From NCBI GenBank assembly GCA_009781325.1, contig WQYJ01000002.1:1-27704 (forward strand): a DNA stretch of 27,704 nucleotides, read 5' to 3'. How positions within the stretch are numbered: the first letter of the stretch is position 1; the number at the start of each line of letters is the position of its first letter. Shown piece by piece: positions 1-10,400 of the stretch. Origin of the DNA: Propionibacteriaceae bacterium (GTDB lineage: Bacteria > Actinomycetota > Actinomycetes > Propionibacteriales > Propionibacteriaceae). The position numbers were made by a program, and so were the translations under genes. The notes under the pieces are model-generated. The model was not told where the DNA came from and did not search any database. It was given only the letters and a program-made list of their open reading frames with translations.

Positions 1-3000
1 ACAGTAACCTATCATGCCGATGGCGGCACCCCGACTCCAGCAAACTGGACCGGGACCCAGTACACCAACTCGTACAACATCTCCGGCACTGTTAACCCAT
101 CGATGACGCTGGCAGCAGCGATCACCAAGGCGGGGTTCATCTTCGATGGATGGGTCTCCAGCGCTTCCGGCACCAAGCACGCAGCCGGCGCCACTGTGTC
201 GCCGTACACCAATACGACGATGAAAGCAGCATGGGTTGACCAGCCGGTAACGCAGTACGCCGTGAGTTACAACGCCACAGAGAACGGTGGGACCACCACC
301 GCGACTACGGCACAACTTGCGAGCGGGGCAGCCGTACCTCTGACACCGACCGCAACAAAGTCCGGATGGACCTTCATCGGATGGAACACCAACAAGGACG
401 CGACCACTGCGCTGACTTCGTTGACGGTGGGAACATCGAATATCACTGTCTACGCGATCTTCTCGAAGACACTGACGGTGACACTGAAAGACTACAACGG
501 CGCTGCGGCGACCACTCGTACAGTGTCGGTGACGATCTACAACAAGGCCACTACGGGTCCAGTGACTCTCCCAAGCGTGAACACCTACACCGGATGGACC
601 GCTCGCGGCTGGGCAACAGCAACTGCGGCTGATGCTGGCGTTACTGTGACCTCAGGTACCTATACAGTCTCGGCTGACACCACGCTGAATGGCCTGTACC
701 AGCGCACTCTGACAGTGACCTATGACGCAGCCGGAGGAACCCCGACTCCAGCGAACTGGACGGGAACCCAATACACCAATGCGGCGAACATCGGAGTCAC
801 TTCCGACCCATCGATGACTCTGGCAGCAGCGATCACCAAAGAGGGATTCGTTTTCGATGGATGGAATTCCGGATCGACGAAGTACGCTGCTGGTGCCAGT
901 GCGACAATCACCGCGAACACCACGATGACCGCGTCATGGGTTGAAAAACCGTTGACGACGTTCGCGGTGACCTATGATGCAGCGAAGAACGGCGGAACCA
1001 CCACGGCTGCCCCTGCACAGCTTGCCACCGGAGCAGCCGTACCCCTGACACCGACTGCCGTGAAATCCGGGTGGACCTTCGTGGGCTGGAATACCAACAA
1101 GGATGCAAGCTCAGCATTAACATCGCTGACCATGGGAACTTCGAATGTGACCCTGTATGCGATCTACTCCAAGACACTGACGGTCACCTTGAAGGACTAC
1201 AACGGAGCCGCTGCAGCGACACGTACTGCTTCGGTGACGATCTTCAACACAGCTACCTCAGGAGAGGTCAACATTCCAACTGTGAATACCTACACAGGGT
1301 GGACCTCGCAGGGCTGGGCTTCGGCAACGACGGCTACTGCCTCGATCGTGGTGGTCTCGGGTGCGTACTCAGTCAGTGCAGATCAGACACTGTATGGGAC
1401 CTATCAGCGCACACTGACGGTGACCTACGATGCCAACGGCGGAACCTCGACGCCTCCTTCGACGCCTCCTTCAACATCTCCCTCGGCATCCCCGTCGACG
1501 CCTGCTTCGACAATGGCTGTCCAGTACACCAACAGTTTTGCGATTACCCAAACTATGAACCCCACGGTGACTCTGGCCGCTGGAGTCACGAAGACTGGTT
1601 CTGTTTTCGATGGATGGGTCTCCTCTGCCACAGGTACGAAGTATGCCGCAGGTGCGAGCCTGTCACTGACCGAGTCCCTGACGATGACTGCATCCTGGGT
1701 TACCGAAAACGTGACCCGCTTCCAGGTCACCTATAACGCAACAGAGAATGGCGGCAGTACGGCTGTCACCACTGCACAGGTAGCCACCGGTGCGGCTGTG
1801 GACTTGACTCTGCCTGCGACGAAGTCCGGGTGGACCTTTGTGGGGTGGAACACCAATAAGGACGCCAGCACAGCGATGACCTCGCTGACAATGGGATCTG
1901 CCAATGTAACCCTGTATGCGATCTACTCGAAGGTCATCACAGCCACTCTGAAGGACATTAGCGGCACAACCGAGACCACTCGTACTGTTTCAGAGACGAT
2001 CTATAACAAGGCCACCGCTGCGTTACTGAAGATTCCTGCAACGAATACCTATACAGGCTGGACGTCGCGCGGCTGGGCTCTGACGACAAGCCCTGAAGCT
2101 CCGGTGGCGCTGGTATCCGGCAACCAAACTGTGACCGATAACGTCACATTGTACGGAGTGTATCTGCGGATGCTGACCGTTACCTTCAATGCCAATGGCG
2201 GGCGGACGACACCGATCATGCAGATCACGGTGCAGTACGTCAATGGTGCTTCGGTTTCGACACCGTCGTATCCGAGCATTACTTTGCCGACCGGGGACAT
2301 TCGGACTGGATATACCTTCGATGGCTGGGTCTCCAGCGTTTCCGGTACGAAGTCACCAGCCGGTTCAGTGGTCAGTATCGGAGCGAACACGTTGTTCACA
2401 GCATCGTGGGCTTCAACGACTGCGACTAAGTACACCGTGACCTATAACTACGCAGAAAACGGTGGGGTCTTCGGATCGCTGACCTCTGATCAGGTCACTC
2501 AAGGGGCCCTGGTTAACCTGGCTCCTGTTGCAGCCAAGACTGATTGGATCTTCCTGGGATGGAACACCAACAAGGATGCGACGACAGCGTTGACCAGCTT
2601 CTCGATGCCTGAGTCGAATGTGACCCTGTATGCGATTTACTCGCGTACGATCACTGTGACCTTGAAAGATTATTCTGGAACCGAGGCAGCCTCTCGTACT
2701 GTGTCGGCAACGATTTTCAACAAGGCAACCTCGTCCAGTGTGACTCTGCCAACAGTGAACACCTTCTCCGGGTGGACTGCTCGCGGCTGGGGAATGCCCA
2801 CTGGTCCGAATCCGGCCGTGGTTGCCATCTCAGGTGCGTACACCGTGACCGAGAATCTGACATTGTACGGGCTGTATCAGCGCACCCTAACGGTCAAGTA
2901 CGACGCCGCGGGAGGAACCCCGACCCCTGCGAATCTGACGGCAGCCCAATACACCAGTTCTGCGGCTGTTAATTCTCCGTCGACGGTGTCTTTTGCCTTG

Positions 3001-4080
3001 CCAGCAGCTATTACCCGTCAAGACTTCACCTTCGACGGCTGGGTAAACACCACGACAGGTACCAAGTCGGCTGCACTGGCTTCGGTGACCTTGAACGCGG
3101 ATACAACCTTCGCGGCTGCGTGGGTGGGCGTCAAGGAAGTCACCGGTAAGGTGACCTACAACTTTGCTGAGAATGGCGGGGTATCTGCCACGATAACAAC
3201 TGCGGATGCAACCGCAGGCGAGCCGGTTAAGCTCGACTCGGTTGCCTCGAAGCCCGGTTGGGTCTTCGTCGGCTGGAACACCGACAAGAATGCCACCACC
3301 GCTGTATCAGCCCTGCTGATGCCTGCTACGGATTTGACCCTGTATGCGATCTACTCCAAGACTCTGACGGTGACCCTGAAGGATTACAGTGGTCTGGCTG
3401 CTGCTACGCGTACGGTGACAGCTACGCTGATGAACAAGGCCACCTCGGGAACAGCGATGCTGCCCACGGTCAATGAGTATTCCGGGTGGACATCCCGCGG
3501 ATGGACCACTGGCACGAATGCGAATGCTACGGTGCTGGTAACCTCGGGTGCGTACTCAATCACTGCTGATGTGACTCTGTATGGGTTGTACGAGCGTAAG
3601 GTAACAGCCACCTTTGATCCCAACGGCGGCTCTCCGGCACCGGCACAGCAGTCGGCAACGAGTTATATGAATAGCTACGCCGCGAACTCACCCACGGCGG
3701 TTGCCTTCACCTTGCCCGCAGCAATAACCCAAACTGGGTTCACATTCGCAGGCTGGCAGTCCAGTTCTTCCGGTTCTATCATCGCTGCTGGTCTGTTGGT
3801 CAGCACAACGACCAACACGACCTTCAAGGCGCTGTGGTCAGTGTCTGGTGCAACTCCAAGGCTGCGTACTGTCACCTATGACTGCACAACCAACGGCGGT
3901 TTGATCACCACCTTATGGACCGCGCAGGTTGCTAGTGGTGGACCAGTGAACCTCTCCCCCCTGGCCTACAAGCCCGGATACAACTTCGCTGGTTGGAACA
4001 CCGACAAGAACGCCAAAACAGGCCTGTCATCCTTCACAATGCCAGACTCCGACGTGACCCTGTACGCAATCTTCAACTAA
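1..4080 (+). CDS. Giant InlB B-repeat (Listeria-Bacteroides repeat) surface protein, 5'-truncated by window edge
   Basis: The reading frame is open from base 1 and ends at TAA 4078-4080, so the N-terminus lies outside the window. The visible part is a tandem array of a three-part unit. Part A starts with TVTYDAAGG and reaches FDGWVSS; part B has a TYNxxENGG core and GWNTNKDA; part C has LTVTLKDYNG and GW.xRGW. Part A starts near 1, 712, 1417, 2176, 2890 and 3604, giving a period of 705-714 nt, except one 759-nt copy with a Pro/Ser/Thr insertion near 1450-1510. That makes five full ABC units plus a terminal AB. Such beta-grasp repeats are known from InlB and other large surface adhesins. The protein ends directly after a B part (VTLYAIFN) with no LPXTG, hydrophobic tail or basic tail, so any wall attachment must come from the unseen N-terminal side. 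The function as adhesin is inferred from the domain family. Confidence 0.9.
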   Translation, partial: TVTYHADGGTPTPANWTGTQYTNSYNISGTVNPSMTLAAAITKAGFIFDGWVSSASGTKHAAGATVSPYTNTTMKAAWVDQPVTQYAVSYNATENGGTTTATTAQLASGAAVPLTPTATKSGWTFIGWNTNKDATTALTSLTVGTSNITVYAIFSKTLTVTLKDYNGAAATTRTVSVTIYNKATTGPVTLPSVNTYTGWTARGWATATAADAGVTVTSGTYTVSADTTLNGLYQRTLTVTYDAAGGTPTPANWTGTQYTNAANIGVTSDPSMTLAAAITKEGFVFDGWNSGSTKYAAGASATITANTTMTASWVEKPLTTFAVTYDAAKNGGTTTAAPAQLATGAAVPLTPTAVKSGWTFVGWNTNKDASSALTSLTMGTSNVTLYAIYSKTLTVTLKDYNGAAAATRTASVTIFNTATSGEVNIPTVNTYTGWTSQGWASATTATASIVVVSGAYSVSADQTLYGTYQRTLTVTYDANGGTSTPPSTPPSTSPSASPSTPASTMAVQYTNSFAITQTMNPTVTLAAGVTKTGSVFDGWVSSATGTKYAAGASLSLTESLTMTASWVTENVTRFQVTYNATENGGSTAVTTAQVATGAAVDLTLPATKSGWTFVGWNTNKDASTAMTSLTMGSANVTLYAIYSKVITATLKDISGTTETTRTVSETIYNKATAALLKIPATNTYTGWTSRGWALTTSPEAPVALVSGNQTVTDNVTLYGVYLRMLTVTFNANGGRTTPIMQITVQYVNGASVSTPSYPSITLPTGDIRTGYTFDGWVSSVSGTKSPAGSVVSIGANTLFTASWASTTATKYTVTYNYAENGGVFGSLTSDQVTQGALVNLAPVAAKTDWIFLGWNTNKDATTALTSFSMPESNVTLYAIYSRTITVTLKDYSGTEAASRTVSATIFNKATSSSVTLPTVNTFSGWTARGWGMPTGPNPAVVAISGAYTVTENLTLYGLYQRTLTVKYDAAGGTPTPANLTAAQYTSSAAVNSPSTVSFALPAAITRQDFTFDGWVNTTTGTKSAALASVTLNADTTFAAAWVGVKEVTGKVTYNFAENGGVSATITTADATAGEPVKLDSVASKPGWVFVGWNTDKNATTAVSALLMPATDLTLYAIYSKTLTVTLKDYSGLAAATRTVTATLMNKATSGTAMLPTVNEYSGWTSRGWTTGTNANATVLVTSGAYSITADVTLYGLYERKVTATFDPNGGSPAPAQQSATSYMNSYAANSPTAVAFTLPAAITQTGFTFAGWQSSSSGSIIAAGLLVSTTTNTTFKALWSVSGATPRLRTVTYDCTTNGGLITTLWTAQVASGGPVNLSPLAYKPGYNFAGWNTDKNAKTGLSSFTMPDSDVTLYAIFN

Positions 4081-4092
4081 ACCGAACCTTCT

Positions 4093-4150
4093 AGTGACTA
4101 CGCGTACGTTTACCTGGCATACACGCCAGGTAAACGTACGCGTAGTCGCT
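4093..4150. repeat. Family E hairpin, copy 1
   Basis: Inverted repeat with 26-nt arms (4093-4118 and 4125-4150) around the 6-nt loop ATACAC. All arm positions pair except that T4095 faces G4148, which would be a G-U wobble in RNA. It starts 13 bp after the adhesin stop codon. No T-run follows, so it is not a classical intrinsic terminator. The core ACGCGTACGTTTACC recurs in copies at 13176, 14071 and 15152. The right flank CTTGGA is shared with copies 3 and 4. Confidence 0.93.
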
Positions 4151-4181
4151 TGGACATGACTACCCCAAGCCCATACGCCGA

Positions 4182-4307
4182 CCCTCGGTCATCCTGCCGT
4201 CAGGCAGGACCCCCGGCAGCCAACGTATGGACTTGAAACAGAAAAGCTTGACCACAGACCCTACGTCGGCCGCCGGGGGTCCTGCCTGACGGCAGGATGA
4301 CCGAGGG
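4182..4307. repeat. Family P long nested palindrome, copy 1
   Basis: Left arm 4182-4230 and right arm 4260-4307 are nearly perfect reverse complements, with central bases 4231-4259. Each arm contains its own small hairpin (CCTGCC / GGCAGG). The ends read CGGTCATCCTGCC and its complement GGCAGGATGACCG. Related copies lie at 23983 and 24114. It has no coding capacity that I recognise and looks like a non-autonomous MITE- or REP-like element. Confidence 0.9.
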
Positions 4308-4475
4308 TTCGCTCCCTGGGTACGTGTGTCGACGGGACGTATTATTCGACACCCCAGCCCCTATTTTATTATGTATCTTTCTGATATCCTGACCCGAGAA
4401 AAGGCGTCGTTCTTCCGCGCCCATCGACGGGTGTGACGAGCAACGGCTGTGAGTCAACCCAAGGGGGCTTGGATC
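4308..4475 (+). promoter_or_regulatory. Leader and candidate promoter region of the giant adhesin gene
   Basis: This gap holds an AT-rich patch in otherwise GC-rich sequence. TATTAT at 4367-4372 could be a -10 box, with TTCGAC at 4345-4350 as a weak -35 (16-bp spacer). An SD AAGGGGG at 4461-4467 sits 8 nt before ATG 4476. The promoter assignment is by consensus only. Confidence 0.3.
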
Positions 4476-7400
4476 ATGAGGAAGCACGGATTCGTTCGTA
4501 CGATAGTTGCAGCAGTTTTGTCGGGGGCATTGGTCTTTCCGTTCTTTCCGGGGGTGGTGACGGCATCGGCAGCGCCAGACATTGAATACATCGATGAGAA
4601 CGGGGACACGCAAACAGCGGACCTCGCGACGATGACTCAGATCACGGCCGCATCCACCACGTTGACTACGGGATGGTACTACTGCGTGGGAACTGTGACT
4701 ACCGGCAGCCTCACCGTCACGGGAGACGTACACCTGATCCTTGGGGAGGGGTGTGTGCTAACCACGACTTCATCTTCGGTCTTTGCCCCCGGTGTACGCG
4801 TGGAGGCTGGAAACAGTCTGACCATCTATGAAGAAGCAGCCAGCACAAACATAGGTTGGCTCACAGCCACTGGTGGTCAGTATGGATCAGGAATCGGTGG
4901 AGGTGACAGTGGTGACGGTGGAACCATCACGATCAACGGAGGTACGGTGAACGCCATTAGTGGTCAGTATGGTTCAGGAATCGGTGGAGGCTCCGAAGGT
5001 GACGGGGGAACTATCACCATCAACGGAGGTACGGTTTTCGCCTCTGGTGATCGGGTTGGATCAGGAATCGGTGGAGGTGACAGTGGTGACGGCGGAACCA
5101 TCACGATCAACGGAGGTACGGTGAACGCCATTAGTGGTCAGTATGGTTCAGGAATCGGTGGAGGCTCCGAAGGTGACGGCGGAACCATCACGATCAACGG
5201 CGGCACGGTGACCGCCACTAGTGGTGTTTATGGAGCAGGAATCGGTGGAAGCGTGCACGGTGCCGGCGGAACCATCACCATCAACGGCGGGACGGTGACC
5301 GCCACTAGTGGTGGTAATGGAGCAGGAATCGGTGCAGGTATTATTAGTTACACGGGAACCATCATCATCACTGGTGGCACGGTGACCGCAGCGACTGGTA
5401 CAGCAACGTCCTCCTCGCGCGGCTTCTGGGCTGACACTATCGAACTGCCCACCTCGTACTCATGGTGGGTGAACAGCGCGAATGTTGACCCGGGTGGGGC
5501 TCCATTCAATAAGCCTCCATCTGAGCTGAACCCCGGAGATTTTTCGAACTACAGGTATGTTCGCATTGTTGCGTTTGAACTGAACTCTGATGAGATTCGG
5601 TACAACGACTATGACGAGTTTGGTGTGGGGCCGACTACTCGTACCAAGGATCCGAACGAAGCCATGAAGATCACCTCCGACATGACAACGCTTGAGGGCA
5701 GTGGACCGACGTTCGGGTGGTATTACTGCGAGGGTACGATCAGCCTCGGCAGCCTCACCGTCACGGGAGACGTACACCTGATCCTTCGGGATGGGTGTTC
5801 GCTCACCGCTAGTGCAACAGTGGTTGGTGCTCCTGGTGTTGGCGTACCCGTCGGTAACAATCTGACTATCTATGAAGAGCAGAACAGCGTGGTCCTCGGT
5901 CAACTAATAGCTTCTGGAAACGGCGGCGGTGCAGGAATTGGTGGAGCTTCTAATAATGGTGGTGGAACAATCACCATTAACGGCGGGGTTGTCTCAGCCG
6001 TCGGAGCGGCAGGCGGAGCTGGAATCGGCGGAGCGGCCTTCGGTAGCGGCGGAACAATCACTATTAACGGTGGGGTTGTCTCAGCCGACGGAGCGGCAGG
6101 CGGAGCCGGAATCGGCAGTGGGGTTGGCAATACCGGGGGAACCTTCACCATGAACGGTGGGGTTGTCTCAGCCGTCGGATCGGTAGGCGGAGCTGGAATC
6201 GGCGGTGGGACTATGGGTGGCGGGGGAACGATCACCATTAACGGCGGTACTGTTTACGCAACTGGCGGCCCTGACGCTTCGGGGATTGGATCGGGACAAT
6301 GGGGCATCCTAGGGCCTGTGACGATAACTGGTGGTACGGTGACCGCAGCAACGGGGTCCCCTGCAACCGACGACCCAGCCATCAGAGCTAATCCGCTGAA
6401 TCTTCCTGATGCGTACTACTGGTGGGTGAACTCTACCAATACTGGTGTGGGGATGACTCCTGGGAATAACCCGCCTGATCCGCTTCCGAATCTCACGACA
6501 TTCTTCTCTGGCGATTACGTACGGTTCGCACACATCCGTACCGCTGAGGTGAACTCAGATGCGATCACGTACTACGACTATGACCTCGATGGTACGCCCA
6601 AGGCCGACGGTACCCGAGCCCCTGGTGAAGCTGAGCGCATTTCCGCGTCCATGACATCACTGGACGGCTCCGGACCCACTGGTGGGTGGTATTACTGCGA
6701 GGGCACGTTGAACACCGGTACGCTCACTGTCACCGGGGATGTACACATTATCTTGCTGGATGGGTGTGACCTGACGGCGACAGGTACAACTCCAGCTGAC
6801 CCTGGGATCCGCGTGGCGGATGGCAACTCTCTGACGATTTATGAGCAGGAAAACAGCGGCACGGTGGGGAAGCTTGCTGCAGTCGGTGGGAGCAATAGTG
6901 CGGGTATTGGCACTGGCGTGAATGAAGGTACGAGCGGTACGGTCATCATCAATGGCGGCACGATAACGGCGAGCGCTATTAATGGTGCGGGTATTGGTGG
7001 TGGATCAGGTAATACAGGTGCCGGTGGTACTGGTGCGGTGGTCACTGTCAACGCAGGGACTGTGACCGCATCATCGACGAATGGTGCAGGCATCGGTGGA
7101 GGATCAAGTATAACGAGTGCTGGTGGTAATGGTGCGGTGGTCACTATCAACGGAGGCCATGTCGGTGCAACTAGCACTAGCGGTGCCGGTATCGGTGGTG
7201 GTAATTCCGTTGCGGGATCTAACTGTGGCGCCGGTGGTCAGGTGACTATCACGGGAGGGATCGTGGATGCCTCCAGTACGGTATCGTACGGCATCGGTGG
7301 AGGGTGTTCCACAGGGGCAGCTACTGCGAGTGATCTAAAAATCCTGGCTGGTGCGGTGACTGCGCGCAGCACGACCCAGATGGCTATCCAGGCATTGAGT

Positions 7401-10400
7401 AATCCTGCGGAGCTGCCTGGAGCGTACTGGTGGGAGGCAAGTACATCTGCGACTGGTAGCTCGGCTACCCCGGTGTCTTCGTCAGTTCAGGCGTTTGTCA
7501 ATAACCCCACGTACAGGTATGTGGCGATCTTTGGTGATGTGAACCAGACAGCGATTGACTATCTTTACTGGGATACCACAGATCAGATAATGAAGACTGC
7601 GACGATTCCTATTGGTGGTGCGATGCTGATCACTTCGGCGGCAACGGAACTGACTGATTCTGGTCCGACTGGTGGGTGGTATTACGTTGACGGGACGGTA
7701 AACACTGGCACGTTGACTATCGATGGTGACGTTCACATTGTTGTGTTGGATCAGGCGACCTTGGAATCGACAAGTGCGGATGATCTGACCCCGGGTATCG
7801 AGTTGGCTGATGGTAACTCCTTGTCGGTCTACGTCGAAGAGGGCTTCTCGTGGCCCGATCCGCACCTGATTGCTACGGGTGGGCTCTATGGTGCTGGTAT
7901 TGGTACGGCTGGGATCACCAGCGGCGCTGACGCCACCGGTGAGACCGCTGGGGCGTTGTTCGTGCACGGCGGTGTGATCACCGCTAATGGTACGAATGGC
8001 GCTGGCATCGGCGGCGGCGGCGTCCAGGCAACTGGCGCCGGTGTTGGCGGCCAGGGCGGCGATGTGACCGTTTACGACGGAATTGTGTTCAGCAAGAGTC
8101 AGTCAGGAGCTGGAGTTGGCGGCGGTGCGGGCAGCACTGACGGCGGTGACGGCGGTACCGTGCTGATCACCGGTGGTGAGATCTATGCGGAATCTGGCAC
8201 CGGCGCTGGCGTCGGCGGTGGTACGGGTGTGTCCGGCAATGCTGGCAAGGGTGGTGATGTGACTGCGACTGGTGGTCAGATCACTGCGAAAGCTCAGTCT
8301 GCTGGGTACGATATCGGGTCTGGTTCTGGTGCGAATCCTGACGGCGGTACGCTGGATATCGATACTGCGGGTACGGTGCGTACTGAAATTCATTTGCAGG
8401 TTGGGGGCACGGATGCTGATCCTTCAATTGGTACCTGTTACATCACTGACTCCGGCTCTGGCCTGTCTGGGTATTACTCGATACTAACCACGGTCAACGG
8501 AACCGCATCATGGTCGGATCCTCAAGATTCCCTGTGGAAGACAGACATCGTCCGCGATGGTGTATCGCTGACGCTAGCTCATGACCCTGCACTGGGAACA
8601 GGACAGGTAGGTCAATGGAATGTGGTTGTCGGAACAGACGCTCCCTATACCCAAGGGACGAATACCGCCGTGATGCCGGATGATACCCTCACACTCACGG
8701 GGCAGCGGTTTGGGATCTCGCTCAGTGCGCCGGGGACGAACCCGTTCACTAACCTGGTGTACGCCGCGACACCGGTGTCTGGAACGGTGACGGTGACGAA
8801 CACAGGTGATCAGGCTACAGGTGCGCTGACAGTAGCGCTGTCTGGTGCGGATGCAGCGAGTTTTGTGGTATCCACCCCTGACTTGGTGAGCATCGCAGTG
8901 AGCGGTAACCGCACCTTCACAGTCACTCCGAAGGGAAACCTCGATGTGGGTACCTACACTGCGACTGTCACGGTTGCTGGCGCTACCACTCTCAGCGAGC
9001 CTTTCTCTGCGAGTATCACGGTGAGTGTGACAGTGACCCAGGCTTCCACCACGATCACAACTGCGCCGAGCGCGGCGAATATCTATCTTGGTCAAGCATT
9101 GTCAGCATCGAGCCTTACCGGTGGGTCTGCTGGTGGGGTCGCGGGTGTGTTCGCATGGCTAAATCCGACAGATACTCCCACTATCAGCGGAAGCCAACCG
9201 ATCACGTTCACTCCGAGCAGTAGTAACTATGCAGGTACGAGTGGTACCGCGGCGGTGACCGTACTAGATAAGAATGCGTTGGATGCGCTGATCATTGATG
9301 CAGAGGACCTGTGGAGTACAGCACCCAGTGGAGATGGACATAACCAGTATCCCCAGACAGCGAAGAACACTTTGGCTGCAGCGATCACTGCGGCAAGTAC
9401 TGTGGCTGGTTTGCCAGCTTCGAGTAATACTCAGACTGACATCAACACGGCGTACATCAACCTTGGGCTGGCGATAGTTGCCTTTAATACCGCCAAGATC
9501 ACTGTGGACACCACAGACCTGTCGTTGCTGATTACTTCAGCAACCTCGATGATAAACACAGCAACTGTGGGGCCTGCTCACGGGCAATACACCCTGGATG
9601 ATTATGATGAGTTCAGTGCGGCGATTACCACAGCACTCAGTGTGCTGGGTTCAGTGGGTCTGGGTACGACCCAGGCATCCATTGATGCGGCAACCGGGGT
9701 TCTCAACGATGCGATGGATTTCTTTGGCACACGCGCCATTGTGGTCGACACCAGCGCGTTGACGGCGTTGATCGGCACGGCGACCACCAAGGTGAACGGT
9801 GCAACCTATGGGCTGTGTAACGGCGATTATGATCCAGCTCAGGAACCAGCACTCACTGCTGCGATCAATGCGGCTACTCTGGTTGCGGCCGACCCGGATC
9901 GTACTCCTAGCAGCATCACCGCCGGGATCGCAGCCCTCCAAACAGCCATCAATGCCTTCGATGCGACCCTGGTCACGGTTGATTACACTGCGCTGACTAG
10001 TCAAATCTCAGATTCCACGACCCTGATTACTGGGGCAACCGAAGGCAACGGTAATGGACAATACCCACCCGGATCGAAAGCTGTCTTCCAAGCAGCTATC
10101 GACGCAGCCCAAGCGGTCGCAGACGATGATCGAGCCACCCAAGCTCAGGTGGATCAAGCCACATCGGATCTCGCGGCTGTTCATGCTGCCTTCCTCGCAG
10201 GCGTTGTGAAAGTCAGTTATGATCAGTTGAACGCACTGGTCACCGATGCCCAAGACAGGGTTGACAACTCCTCGTTCAGTGAAAAGAACGGTGACCATCC
10301 AGTGCAGGCAGGTGAGGATCTTAACGCAGCAATAGGGGCTGCCCAGGTCGTAGCTAACAATGGGACAGCATCTCAGAGTCAGATCAATGCAGCAGCAACA

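Noticed and set aside
3404..3414. CTACGCGTACG inside the first adhesin gene, matching the core of hairpin E
   Set aside because: Only 11 bases, explained by codons for ATRT, with no inverted arm nearby; not a copy of the element.
4093..4150. Hairpin E1 as an ordinary rho-independent terminator
   Set aside because: Stem is long enough but no T-run follows on either strand. A role in 3'-end formation is still possible.
5900..6238. Long - strand frame rich in Pro/Ala opposite the beta-helix repeats
   Set aside because: It is the complement of Gly-rich repeats in the real gene, giving low-complexity Pro/Ile/Val; no SD.
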